64,000 nucleotides of DNA from JACOZM01 sp035289385 (GCA_035289385.1 DATDXI010000066.1:6185-70184), one strand, 5' to 3'. Positions 8,732 to 17,267 are shown, numbered from the stretch's first letter. Notes: generated by a model from the sequence alone, not told the origin. Numbers and translations are program-made.

Positions 8732-10738
8732 ATGATCGAAATCATTGCCATGGTTGTTAGTTTATTAGCGTTAGCATACGCAGGTTATCTTTCTTGGACC
8801 ATTTTAAAGGTAGAAACAGGTACTGAAAAGATGCAGGAAATCGCTGCAGCGATCAAGGAAGGGGCGATGGCGTTCATGGCCAGGCAATACAAAACGATCG
8901 CTATTTTTGCCGTGATCATTGCTGTCATCTTAGCCGTATTATTCCCTTGGCAGGTGGCTGCTGGATTTATCATCGGAGCGCTGCTCTCTGCGGCATCAGG
9001 ATTTATCGGAATGAGCATCTCTGTTCGCGCAAATGTAAGAACGGCTCACATTGCCCGGAAAGGATTGGCTGAAGCATTATCATTAGCATTCAAAGGCGGT
9101 TCTGTAACAGGAATGGCCGTTGTCGGTTTGGCTTTGCTTGCCGTAAGTGTTTCTTATGCTCTATTTGATAAGAATCCTGCATTATTAGTTGGCCTAGGCT
9201 TTGGTGCTTCGTTAATATCTCTCTTTGCCAGAGTCGGTGGTGGCATTTACACCAAAGCTGCTGACGTAGGCGCAGATCTTGTTGGTAAAGTAGAAGCTGG
9301 AATTCCTGAAGATGATCCTCGAAATCCGGCAACAATTGCAGATAATGTAGGAGATAACGTAGGAGATTGCGCGGGAATGGGTGCAGATTTATATGAAACG
9401 TATGTTGTTACCTTATTAGCGGCGATGCTTCTTGCTTTATTGCCTTCTGTTTCTTCAGCTTACAACCAAGCGGTCGAATTTCCGTTGATGTTAGGTGCAG
9501 TGGCTATCATCAGTTCCATCATCGGCACGTTTTTTGTACGGCTAGGAAAGTCACAGAATATTATGGCAGCATTGTATAAAGGCCTGATTGCTGCAGGAAT
9601 CATTTCTGCTGCTGGTTTTCTGGCGGTAACTCTTTACACCAACAATCCTCTGAACCTTTTTTATGCTACGCTTGTCGGATTATTTGTGACGTTAGGAATA
9701 AATGTCGTTACGGAATATTATACTAGCACAAAATATAAACCTGTCCAAAAGATTGCGGAAAGTTCGGTAACTGGAGCGGGGACAAACTTGATTTCCGGCT
9801 TAGCTTTCGGTTTACAGTCTACCATCATTCCTGTCCTTCTCATCTGTGCAGGTATTCTGGTATCTTACTGGTTAGCGGGGATTTATGGAGTAGCTATTGC
9901 TGCCGTAGCCATGCTTTCTCTGACAGGCATGATCATCGCTTTAGATAGTTATGGGCCTATTACCGATAATGCTGGGGGAATCGCAGAGATGTCTGATCTT
10001 CCTCATGATGTGCGAAAGACAACTGATGCGTTGGATGCGGTAGGAAATACGACGAAAGCAGTCACAAAAGGATATGCTATCGGCTCTGCTGCCTTAGCTG
10101 CCTTAGCTTTATTTGCTGCCTTTATCCATGAAATTAATCTTGATGGGATGGCTGAACAGTTTACCTTTTTGATTACTGATCCAGTAGTATTAATAGGATT
10201 GTTCATCGGCAGTTTGCTGCCGTTTGCCTTCTCTTCCCTCTGCATGACGGCAGTAGGAAGCGCTGCTCATGAGATAGTGGTAGAAGTACGGCGCCAGTTT
10301 AAGGAAATTAAGGGTTTGATGCAAGGCAAGGCAAAACCAGAATATGGGAAGTGTGTAGATATCGTCACTAAAGCAGCATTGCATCACATGATCTTGCCGG
10401 CTGTTATTGCCGTAGTTGCTCCTTTAGCTGTGGGTATGCTGCTGGGGATCAAAGCTCTAGGTGGCTTGCTCATTGGAGTTATTCTGTCAGGATTGTTATT
10501 GGCGCTGTTCATGTCCAATACGGGTGCTGCCTGGGATAATGCCAAGAAGTATATCGAGCAAGGCAATTTTGGCGGAAAAGGATCAGATGCGCATAAGGCA
10601 GCTGTTGTTGGGGATACGGTAGGGGATCCGTTCAAAGATACGGCCGGGCCAGCTCTGAATGCGCTGATCAAAGTTATCAATACCTTAGCTATCGTCTTTG
10701 CACCATTGTTTGTGGCGTATGGGCTGAGGTTGTTTTGA
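8732..10738 (+). CDS. hppA: Membrane-bound pyrophosphatase, K+-independent H+-pumping type
   Basis: 668 aa, about 16 transmembrane helices. It couples hydrolysis of pyrophosphate to ion pumping across the cell membrane. The active-site loops are intact: GGGIYTKAADVGADLVGKVE near residue 168, DNVGDNVGDCAGMGADLYE near 205, ITDNAGGIAEM near 410 and GDTVGDPFKDTAGPALN near 630. The stretch GNTTKAVTKGYAIGSA carries Lys and Thr where K+-dependent enzymes have Ala and Gly (GNTTAAIGKG), which is the established mark of the K+-independent, proton-pumping class. The start is fixed by the GGAGG site 8 bases upstream. Single gene, not in an operon. Confidence 0.97.
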   Translation: MIEIIAMVVSLLALAYAGYLSWTILKVETGTEKMQEIAAAIKEGAMAFMARQYKTIAIFAVIIAVILAVLFPWQVAAGFIIGALLSAASGFIGMSISVRANVRTAHIARKGLAEALSLAFKGGSVTGMAVVGLALLAVSVSYALFDKNPALLVGLGFGASLISLFARVGGGIYTKAADVGADLVGKVEAGIPEDDPRNPATIADNVGDNVGDCAGMGADLYETYVVTLLAAMLLALLPSVSSAYNQAVEFPLMLGAVAIISSIIGTFFVRLGKSQNIMAALYKGLIAAGIISAAGFLAVTLYTNNPLNLFYATLVGLFVTLGINVVTEYYTSTKYKPVQKIAESSVTGAGTNLISGLAFGLQSTIIPVLLICAGILVSYWLAGIYGVAIAAVAMLSLTGMIIALDSYGPITDNAGGIAEMSDLPHDVRKTTDALDAVGNTTKAVTKGYAIGSAALAALALFAAFIHEINLDGMAEQFTFLITDPVVLIGLFIGSLLPFAFSSLCMTAVGSAAHEIVVEVRRQFKEIKGLMQGKAKPEYGKCVDIVTKAALHHMILPAVIAVVAPLAVGMLLGIKALGGLLIGVILSGLLLALFMSNTGAAWDNAKKYIEQGNFGGKGSDAHKAAVVGDTVGDPFKDTAGPALNALIKVINTLAIVFAPLFVAYGLRLF

Positions 10739-10812
10739 GTTATTTTTGAGAACGTTTTTTCTTCTCTTTTTTCGGTTAAACTTTTTTTGATGAAGAATAA
10801 GAAGCACTATTC

Positions 10813-11290
10813 CTATTTTTTGTAGCCGAAGATTTGATCATATTCTTTATGGTCGACGATGTTTAAGACAAAATCAATAATCTCAACTTCATTTGATTGG
10901 ATCGTATAGATTAAGCGCCAATAATCGGAGAGATTTATACGCCAAAGATTAGTGATGCCATACTTTTTAAGATGATAAAAATGCGTGAAACCGCTTTATT
11001 AACCACGTATTTTTAGCATGCAAAAATTTCGCCCTAAAGGGTGGGGTTTTACACCCAGCGAAATTTTTTGCATAGTAATCAGGAATCAAACTCTTCTGGA
11101 CCTGCTCTCCTGCGAAAGGATTTTGTTGAAGCCAGCCTTTCACTCGTTCAACAGAGCGAAAAATAGATTGGTGAACAGAAGATGTCACTTCTCTTTGCAG
11201 CTCATCACCAACAATTCTATTTAACTCATCATATTCCTCTGCAGCTTCTTCAGACAGAATGACTTTTATCTCTTTTCCTTTAAACTTCAT
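10813..11290 (-). pseudogene. RelE-superfamily toxin gene broken by a 97-bp insertion
   Basis: The 5' part (from ATG 11290) reads MKFKGKEIKVILSEEAAEEY and then SVERVKGWLQQNPFAGEQ up to LIPDYY. The frame then enters an insertion and stops early (107 aa in all). In another frame past the insertion, 10813-10974 encodes HLKKYGITNLWRINLSDYWR, then LIYTIQSNEVEIIDFVLNIV and DHKEYDQIFGYKK, followed by a stop. This is the C-terminal core of RelE/ParE-type mRNA interferases. Removing 97 bases joins the two parts seamlessly (DYY-HLKKYG). The toxin is therefore probably inactive. The gene overlaps the presumed antitoxin gene by four bases. Confidence 0.85.
10975..11074 (+). mobile_element. Small hairpin insertion within the RelE-type gene
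   Basis: 97 inserted bases flanked by a 3-bp duplication (ATA). It contains two hairpins. The right one pairs GCAAAAATTTCGCCC (11020 onward) with the matching GCGAAATTTTTTGC (to 11071). The left one pairs AAAAATGCGTG (10978-10988) with CACGTATTTTT (11003-11013, one G-T pair). No coding capacity. The left part, TTAACCACGTATTTTTAGCA, resembles the repeats at 13511-13663. It looks like a small non-autonomous element or palindromic repeat, but I found no second full copy in the window. Confidence 0.65.
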
Positions 11291-11544
11291 AATTCTGTTC
11301 CTCGAGCAATAGCTTCTCGCAGCTTTGGATGATCATTGTGAGTCCAAAGAATCCCCTTGTGCCCATCGATGATACATCCTTTTTCCTCAAGGTATTCTAG
11401 AATTACATTAAGAGTTTGGTGCATGACTTGGGTAGGAAGTCTCTTCTTTAGCTCTTCTCTACTTATCGTTGTTTCTGCTTCTTGGAGTATTTTCTCTACC
11501 ATCAGCACTGTTTTCAGGTTTGGATAATGAAGTATTTGTTCCAT
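11287..11544 (-). CDS. Winged-helix-like small protein, presumed antitoxin of the RelE-type toxin
   Basis: 85 aa. It reads MEQILHYPNLKTVLMVEKIL, then TTISREELKKRLPTQVMHQT and LNVILEYLEEKGCIIDGHKG. The arrangement of helix, helix and wing is that of a small winged-helix DNA-binding protein. It is encoded directly upstream of the toxin gene with an ATGA overlap (11287-11290), the usual antitoxin-toxin order. A TATA box (AGTTTATACAAAA-like stretch on the minus strand, and TATACTATTTATAGG near 11570) precedes it. With the toxin broken, this gene is an orphan antitoxin that may still act as a repressor. The role is inferred from context. Confidence 0.7.
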   Translation of the reverse strand: MEQILHYPNLKTVLMVEKILQEAETTISREELKKRLPTQVMHQTLNVILEYLEEKGCIIDGHKGILWTHNDHPKLREAIARGTEL

Positions 11545-11640
11545 TTTGTATAAACTTATCCTATAAATAGTATAAGTATATATAAACCTTTTGTTGTTTT
11601 TCTGATGGTTTTTTGTTGGAATATTATGATTCTACTTTTT

Positions 11641-12594
11641 TTAATCCGGCACAATCGATAACGTCGGGAATTCCGTATAGCCAAAGTACTCGTATCCTTT
11701 GATTACATCACTAAATCTCTTTACTACTTCTTCCAAGACTTCCAATAAATGGCTCAAATCTCTTACAACAATCTCTGTCTCAAAATCTGCTCCGCCGATG
11801 GACTTATTGATCTGATAAAAATATTTGTGCTGCTTCAGATACTCAAATAACTCCTTATTTCTTTTCATGGAATTCAATAAAAAATCAACCCTATATCCTT
11901 GATAACCCATCTTTTGCAAGTTAGGATTTATTTTATAACCAACAATAATGTTTTCCTTTTCAAGCCGGATAATTCTTTTTCTTACTGTTTCAGATGAAAC
12001 CTTCAATTGTTGGGCAATCTTTGTCAATGGTTTTCTGACGTCAATGGCATATAGCTGGATTATTTGCTCATCCAATTCATCCACGTCAGCAAGTTGGCCG
12101 CTTCCATAAACTCTTTCAATAACTTCTGTCTTTCCGTCCATGAAAAATCTCTTGTTAAAATTATGGACTGGCGCGTAGATGGCAATCTTACTCTCTGCAA
12201 TTTTATCTTTATACCCTAACAGAACATCATTCCATAGTTGATGAAACTTATCTGTTGACTTTACGCCCATAAAAAAAGCAAAATCCCATTTCCCATGAAG
12301 GACTGTTGTCGTCCAAACATTTTCTTTAATCTTTATTTTTTCATAAAATTCTTTTTTTTGTCCTTCCGTCATATTCTGCCATCTTAAGTACACACGAAAG
12401 GTAAAATACCCTAGCTTTGACATATCCACAATAGCACTACATCCCAGAATGATCTTCTCGTTTTCTAACCTATGGATGCGAAAATTAACAAACTCTTTTG
12501 ATCGTTTAACCCTTTTGGCAATGGCTGAAACCGGTTGCGATGAATCTCGTTCCAGCTCAAAAAGGATCTTCTTATCAAATACATCTAGCTTCAT
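11641..12594 (-). CDS. Lrp/AsnC-type transcriptional regulator with two HTH domains
   Basis: 317 aa in two Lrp-like halves. Each half begins with a winged helix-turn-helix: residues 3-55 (DVFDKKILFELERDSSQPVS, then RSKEFVNFRIHRLE) and about 165-215 (DVDELDEQIIQLYAIDVRKP, then SSETVRKRIIRLEKENIIVG). Each HTH is followed by an Lrp ligand/oligomerisation-type alpha-beta region (KLGYFTFRVYLRW and KMGYQGYRVDFLL). Double-HTH forms are common in archaea lacking many regulators. The ATG lies 25 bases after the minus-strand TATA box at 12612-12624. A paralogue is at 14800-15783. Targets unknown; nearby genes and the repeats at 13511-13663 are candidates. Confidence 0.9.
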   Translation of the reverse strand: MKLDVFDKKILFELERDSSQPVSAIAKRVKRSKEFVNFRIHRLENEKIILGCSAIVDMSKLGYFTFRVYLRWQNMTEGQKKEFYEKIKIKENVWTTTVLHGKWDFAFFMGVKSTDKFHQLWNDVLLGYKDKIAESKIAIYAPVHNFNKRFFMDGKTEVIERVYGSGQLADVDELDEQIIQLYAIDVRKPLTKIAQQLKVSSETVRKRIIRLEKENIIVGYKINPNLQKMGYQGYRVDFLLNSMKRNKELFEYLKQHKYFYQINKSIGGADFETEIVVRDLSHLLEVLEEVVKRFSDVIKGYEYFGYTEFPTLSIVPD

Positions 12595-12690
12595 TTATTG
12601 CTTAAATCCAATAATATTTATAAATTTATTGTTAAAGATAAATATATTGGTAAAAATATTTATATATTGCTCTGTAGCTCCTGTGGAGTT

Positions 12691-13089
12691 ATGACTAGCA
12701 TCATTGATTACTTAACAACATTTGAATTAACAAATGATCGGGAGAGAGCTTTTTTTAGAACTATTGCTTCTCTTCTTGCTTCAGCAGGAAGATCTGTTGT
12801 TGATGGTAGTGTAAACCTCTATCAAAAAACGCCGGCAACGGTAAAAGCTGGGATTGTTGCATCTGCGGTAACAGCAGGAGCTATTCTAGGATATCAAGCA
12901 CTGACACAGACTACCTCTGATCGGGCTAAATCTGAGGGTACGACTATTTGTATAAATTATTCTGTCGAACGTGCTCCTCATGCAAGCCCTTTAGATGTTT
13001 CAGATTGTGTTACTCCGGAAAGATTAGCTGAGCTTTATCAAGATCCCTATGTAACAATTCGTAGTGGTAGGCATCCATTTGGTTTTTAA
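12691..13089 (+). CDS. Small membrane-associated hypothetical protein
   Basis: 132 aa from the ATG at 12691. This start is chosen because the TATA box ATATTTATATATTG (about 12654-12667) lies 27 bases upstream; the frame is open further upstream. A mixed N-terminal region (residues 1-40) is followed by a likely membrane helix VKAGIVASAVTAGAILGYQA at about 50-70 and an outer tail with two cysteines (TICINYS, VSDCVTPERL). No family recognised. It and the next gene form a same-strand pair 21 bases apart and have the same layout of one helix and a Cys-containing tail, which suggests joint function. Confidence 0.65.
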   Translation: MTSIIDYLTTFELTNDRERAFFRTIASLLASAGRSVVDGSVNLYQKTPATVKAGIVASAVTAGAILGYQALTQTTSDRAKSEGTTICINYSVERAPHASPLDVSDCVTPERLAELYQDPYVTIRSGRHPFGF

Positions 13090-13110
13090 TGAGGTACATC
13101 CAAAAATACT

Positions 13111-13470
13111 ATGATACAAAACAGCATGAGAAGATTAGGAATTGCAGCAATAGCGGCATTGTCATTGTATGGTGCAGTCGACTTGGTTAGTACCGTTTAT
13201 CGCCATCTAACTCCGTCTGAAGAAGCAAAGCCACAGGAGAGATACCAGCTCTTGTTAGGATATTGCAATCCCGAATTAAATTCCTGTAGAAGTGCCATCC
13301 CCCAAATTACTCTGAGAAGAGAAAGTGATGCTCGAATGTTGTTGGATGTAACCTTTACCAATTATTTTGGGAGTAATAGGCCTTATATTCATGCTGTATG
13401 GACTGATCCGGAATTATCTGACATGTTAGGTGGGGAATTATCTGTAGTTGTTACAGGAAGTCCGAGATGA
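13111..13470 (+). CDS. Small single-helix membrane or secreted protein
   Basis: 119 aa. The N-terminus MIQNSMRRLGIAAIAALSLY is a basic start plus hydrophobic helix, either a signal peptide or an anchor. The rest is a beta-rich-looking domain (RYQLLLGYCNPELNSCRSAI, TLRRESDARMLLDVTFTNYF) with one CysX6Cys pair that could be disulfide-bonded. It shares its general layout with the product at 48093-48419 (helix, then a short Cys-containing domain), although I see no clear identity. It probably shares a transcript with 12691-13089. Function unknown. Confidence 0.65.
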   Translation: MIQNSMRRLGIAAIAALSLYGAVDLVSTVYRHLTPSEEAKPQERYQLLLGYCNPELNSCRSAIPQITLRRESDARMLLDVTFTNYFGSNRPYIHAVWTDPELSDMLGGELSVVVTGSPR

Positions 13471-13510
13471 AGTATTGTAATCTTCCTTAATTTACGGAGA
13501 GACTATTTCT

Positions 13511-13663
13511 GCGCATTTTAGCATTAACTCATTTGATTAACCGCGCATTTTTACATTAGTTTATTAAATATATTAAAATATGTAGGAATAAGCTTAAAAT
13601 AGCTGAAAATTAACCGCGCATTTTGACATTTATACATTAAAAATAATGCGCATTTTGACAAAG
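13511..13663 (+). repeat. Four copies of a GCGCATTTT-containing repeat upstream of the RelA/SpoT-like gene
   Basis: Four near-identical direct repeats: GCGCATTTTAGCATTAA (13511), TTAACCGCGCATTTTTACAT (13537), TTAACCGCGCATTTTGACAT (13611) and AATGCGCATTTTGACA (13645). The core is GCGCATTTTNRCA, and spacing is about 30, 74 and 34 bases. The last copy ends next to the TATA box TTTAAATAAT (13664-13673) of the gene at 13694, the position of an operator or activator site. Nothing else is coded in this 223-bp gap. Two copies carry TTAACC, which also appears in the insertion at 10975-11074. Confidence 0.75.
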
Positions 13664-13693
13664 TTTAAATAATAGATAGTTTTTTACTCACTT

Positions 13694-14761
13694 ATGAAAA
13701 AAGTTAATCCAAAAGTATTCTCAAAATCCCGGACAGATTTAGCTGGAGATATATTGTGTAATTCCCAGAGTTCAGAAGAGGAAAAAGATGAGGCTTTAGA
13801 GATATTGAGCAACTGGAGAGGTGCACATAGCTATCCCCTGCATGTTTTTAAACAGCGATTAAAAAATGTTTCTGAAAAAATAGATCCCTCTGCATTATCA
13901 GCACAGCGACTAAAACGTGTCCCTTCTATTATAAAGAAGCTTAACCGGGAATATGGCGGTAAAAAAGCCACGATGAAATTAACTCAAATGCAAGATATTG
14001 CTGGATGTAGGGCCGTTATGTCTAATGTATCATTGGCAAAAAAACTATATTTAGATCATTACATAAAGGGTGATATAAAACATAAACGGGTAAATGAAAA
14101 AGATTATATCACTCATCCTAAGAAAGACGGGTATAGAAGTATTCATTTAATTTATAGATATCATAGTGATAAAAAAGGAAGAATTAATTTCAATGGGTTA
14201 TTGATTGAAGTCCAGATTAGATCTAAGTTGCAGCATATATGGGCTACAGCAATTGAAACTGTTGATTTTTTTACAAGACAAGCGATAAAATCAAATCAAG
14301 GTCAAGAAGATTGGGCAGATTTTTTTAGATTGGTAAGTTCTGCATTTGCTAAGTTTGAGGGGTGTCCAACAATACCAGAAACACCAACAGATGAAGAAGA
14401 ACTCTACAAAATGATTAAGCAAAAAGAGATGGAGCTTCAGGTTAGAATAAAGATGAATCGTTGGGCAAAATCACTCAAGCTTTTTGATAATTTAAAAAAT
14501 AAAAAGAATTTTCACTTTTTTCTATTGGAATTAGATACCATTCAAGAAAAACTAACTATCTCTGCATACTCCAAAAGACAAGAGCAAAAAGCTATCTTCG
14601 ATTATGCAGCGGCTGAGAAAAAGATTTATGGCAGGGGAGAGTATGATGTTGTTCTAGTAGGTGCAGATACTGTTAAAGATTTGAAAAAAGCTTATCCCAA
14701 TTACTTTCTTGATACTAAAGAATTCCTAATTAATCTTAATAAAGTTCTCAATAAACATTGA
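13694..14761 (+). CDS. RelA/SpoT-type nucleotidyltransferase (stand-alone synthetase domain)
   Basis: 355 aa. Residues about 55-200 form a RelA/SpoT synthetase domain. Visible are the KRVPSIIKKLNRE substrate loop, MQDIAGCRAV, DYITHPKKDGYRSIHLIY and EVQIRSKLQHIWATAIE with the catalytic glutamate. No HD hydrolase, TGS or ACT domain is present. The C-terminal 150 residues are helical and basic with no recognised family. In bacteria such stand-alone proteins make (p)ppGpp or related nucleotides, or pyrophosphorylate tRNA as toxins. The product in an archaeon is unknown. The TATA box at 13664-13673 supports the ATG. The repeats at 13511-13663 lie immediately upstream and a Lrp regulator is convergent downstream. 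Confidence 0.9.
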   Translation: MKKVNPKVFSKSRTDLAGDILCNSQSSEEEKDEALEILSNWRGAHSYPLHVFKQRLKNVSEKIDPSALSAQRLKRVPSIIKKLNREYGGKKATMKLTQMQDIAGCRAVMSNVSLAKKLYLDHYIKGDIKHKRVNEKDYITHPKKDGYRSIHLIYRYHSDKKGRINFNGLLIEVQIRSKLQHIWATAIETVDFFTRQAIKSNQGQEDWADFFRLVSSAFAKFEGCPTIPETPTDEEELYKMIKQKEMELQVRIKMNRWAKSLKLFDNLKNKKNFHFFLLELDTIQEKLTISAYSKRQEQKAIFDYAAAEKKIYGRGEYDVVLVGADTVKDLKKAYPNYFLDTKEFLINLNKVLNKH

Positions 14762-14799
14762 GTTCTAATTATACTTATCTAATTAATCCCGTCGTAGAT

Positions 14800-15783
14800 T
14801 CATTTCCCAACTTTCAGCATCTCTTGATACGCCGGCATCCACGTTTCATAGATCATGATCAAGTGCTCGTAATTTCTTATGACGTGGGGAAAATGCATTC
14901 GGAGATCATTAATTATCTTGTTAAAATGCTGATAACTTTCTACGGCAAATTCAAATTCAACTTCCCAAGGGGCTAAGCTTCGGATGTAATAGAGGGAGTT
15001 AGGATGCCTTTTCATCCATTCAAATAATGCTCGTTCATCTTTCTCTGATAATGTCCTAAAATAAATAATAGCTTTAAAAAATTCTAATCCTAATTTATTT
15101 AAGTCAACTGCTATCCTATAGCTCAATATAATCTCTTTCTCCTCTAATTTTCTAATTCTTCCCCGAACTATCTCAATAGTTGAACTAACTTTTCGGGCTA
15201 ATTCAGCAAGAGGAACTCTGGCATCATTGGCTAAGATGTTCAATATTTTAGAATCTACATCATCTATAGTATTATGGACAACATCTCCTCCAAAAACAAT
15301 ATATTGGCCATCTTTTGAATCGGTGAAGAATTTTTTGGTATATTGTCTCGTATCTACCATCGTTCCAAGGATTTTACTTACAATAAGATGCTGCCATCTT
15401 GAAAGCAAATAATTTATTTTAGTGAAATAATCAGGTATATTTTTGGATAAAATAGCAAAAACAACATCAAAAGCGCCGTCTGAAATCCCCATCCAATAAA
15501 TGTCTGGATTTTTTTTTAGCTCTTCAAAGAACTTCTCTCGTTCTTCAGGAATATTTTCTAGCTTTAGATATACTTTAAACATGTAATATCCTAATTTGTT
15601 GGGGTTTATCGAGGTGATGAATTTCTCGATGATGCCTCTTTTTTGCAATTGTTGAATCCTATATTTTACTGATTCTCGGGATTTATTTACTTTCTTGGCT
15701 AGGGCAATGTTGGAAATGCGGCAGTTCTTATCAAGTTCTGCCAATATTTTTCTATCCGTTAAATCTAGGTTATATTTCTCCAT
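14800..15783 (-). CDS. Lrp/AsnC-type transcriptional regulator with two HTH domains (paralogue)
   Basis: 327 aa, same two-part layout as the regulator at 11641-12594. First HTH at residues 3-58 (LDLTDRKILAELDKNCRISN, KSRESVKYRIQQLQKRGIIE), first sensor half with YYMFKVYLKLENIPEEREKF, second HTH at about 178-230 (DDVDSKILNILANDARVPLA, then RGRIRKLEEKEIILSYRI) and second sensor half. Both proteins share a KKFFTDSK / KRFFMDGK link before the second half, so they are paralogues. The ATG is about 25 bases after the minus-strand TATA box ATTTATATAAAA (15802-15814). It ends convergent with the RelA/SpoT-like gene, 38 bases apart. Confidence 0.9.
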   Translation of the reverse strand: MEKYNLDLTDRKILAELDKNCRISNIALAKKVNKSRESVKYRIQQLQKRGIIEKFITSINPNKLGYYMFKVYLKLENIPEEREKFFEELKKNPDIYWMGISDGAFDVVFAILSKNIPDYFTKINYLLSRWQHLIVSKILGTMVDTRQYTKKFFTDSKDGQYIVFGGDVVHNTIDDVDSKILNILANDARVPLAELARKVSSTIEIVRGRIRKLEEKEIILSYRIAVDLNKLGLEFFKAIIYFRTLSEKDERALFEWMKRHPNSLYYIRSLAPWEVEFEFAVESYQHFNKIINDLRMHFPHVIRNYEHLIMIYETWMPAYQEMLKVGK

Positions 15784-15878
15784 TTTTGTCCAAAAGTTGT
15801 ATTTTTATATAAATCTTTCTATAAAACGGTTAAAATTATAAAATAAGTTTATTATACTTGTAGTCACTATTGGGTAGT

Positions 15879-17267
15879 ATGAAAATTGATTTGATTCAGC
15901 CAAGACACAATTATGCACCCAAAGAAGGAATAGGGCATATCTATATGCCCACTTCTTTGTTAACCGTAGGAGCAAGACTAGTCAATGCAGGAGTTGATGT
16001 CACATTTCATGATGAGAATATAACCCCTGCACAAATCTCCTCTGATTATGTTGGCTCTAATCTGTTGGGAGCGCCATATATTCCTGAAGTGATACAATTA
16101 CAAGATCGGATTAGGAAGGAAGCTGGAGAAAAAACATTTTTTGTTGGTGGGCAAGTTGTTTCCGGATTAACTTCCGATCAATTGCAACGACTATTTGGAG
16201 ATTCAACACATACGGGAAATGATGATTCTACATTAGCAAGAGTTCTGGGTATAGGTCAAAGAGCATTGGTTTCTCCAGAGAAAACTTCACTTATTCCTGC
16301 CTATGAACTGTTAGGAGATGCGGCAATGAAAGAATATCTTTCCAGAGAATTTTCTTTGTATGTTTCCCAAGGATGTGAAAAAGCCTGCAGTTTTTGCGGA
16401 GCGGACAGAACAACAAAAAATCCATTGACGGGGAAAACCAGGAAGGTCAGCGAGCGTTATAGAGATATTGGCATCATCCAGGATGATTTGAAGTATTTGG
16501 TAAATACGGCAGATTCATTTGGCATAGATCATTTAGATATGTATATGTCTAATTTAGATGTATTCCAGACGCCTGGCCAATTGCTCCGATTCGCTTATGC
16601 TGTACAGGAAGTTCAGCAGGCTAATCCCAGTGTTAAGATCAATCTTCGTGGTTTAGCGACAGTGGAGCATTTCTTAAAAACGAGAAAAGGCATGCCAAAA
16701 AGTATTGAAGAGCTCGTCAAAGCCGGCTTCTATACTGTTGGCTTTGGTGTTGATGGCTGGGGCAAAGAGGAATGGGCTGCCTTGAGAAAAGGGCATAATA
16801 CTGAAGAAGGCTGTTTGGAAGCAATCAGGTCTACAAGAGAGGATTTTGGCATCACTCCAGAAATATTAATGGTATTTGGCAATCCCAGAACAACTAAAGA
16901 AAAGACCATCAGGGCAGCATTCGAAGTGACTGAAATGGTCGTTGAAGAGTATGGCGCAGTTCCAAGGCCGCATGTTTCTAAGGATTTTATTCCGGGAAAT
17001 GAAGGCTGGATGGCTTTGGAATATGCTGCTGCCATAGAAGATTTACTGCAGCATCCGGAATCATTTCAATCCCTTGATTTTACGGCGCTTCCTTCTCCGT
17101 CAACGCATCCTGATGAAACAGTGAGGGCATTAGCCACAGAATACTTTTTGAAGATGTGCGAACTACCTGGGAACACAACGCTGCATGTCCAGCCAATAAC
17201 TCCAGACATGACTCCTGAGCAAGTGGAAGCAGTGCGGCAATTTAACCAAGGAAGATATGACCGGTAG
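15879..17267 (+). CDS. B12-binding-type radical SAM protein
   Basis: 462 aa from the ATG at 15879, chosen because the TATA box TTTATTATAC (15848-15857) lies about 25 bases before it. Residues 1-110 resemble the cobalamin-binding Rossmann domain of this class (MKIDLIQPRHNYAPKEG, VDVTFHDENI). The radical SAM core follows with the 4Fe-4S motif CEKACSFCGA near residue 165 and the downstream segments typical of Elp3/MiaB-like folds (GFYTVGFGVDGWGKEEW, LMVFGNPRTTKEKTI). The substrate is unknown; related enzymes methylate or rearrange substrates. It stands alone, divergent from the Lrp gene 14800-15783, which may regulate it. Confidence 0.88.
   Translation: MKIDLIQPRHNYAPKEGIGHIYMPTSLLTVGARLVNAGVDVTFHDENITPAQISSDYVGSNLLGAPYIPEVIQLQDRIRKEAGEKTFFVGGQVVSGLTSDQLQRLFGDSTHTGNDDSTLARVLGIGQRALVSPEKTSLIPAYELLGDAAMKEYLSREFSLYVSQGCEKACSFCGADRTTKNPLTGKTRKVSERYRDIGIIQDDLKYLVNTADSFGIDHLDMYMSNLDVFQTPGQLLRFAYAVQEVQQANPSVKINLRGLATVEHFLKTRKGMPKSIEELVKAGFYTVGFGVDGWGKEEWAALRKGHNTEEGCLEAIRSTREDFGITPEILMVFGNPRTTKEKTIRAAFEVTEMVVEEYGAVPRPHVSKDFIPGNEGWMALEYAAAIEDLLQHPESFQSLDFTALPSPSTHPDETVRALATEYFLKMCELPGNTTLHVQPITPDMTPEQVEAVRQFNQGRYDR

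Noticed and set aside
13511..13693. Replication origin iterons
   Set aside because: Repeats fit an operator next to a TATA box, and no Orc1/Cdc6 gene, AT-rich unwinding element or skew change can be shown here.
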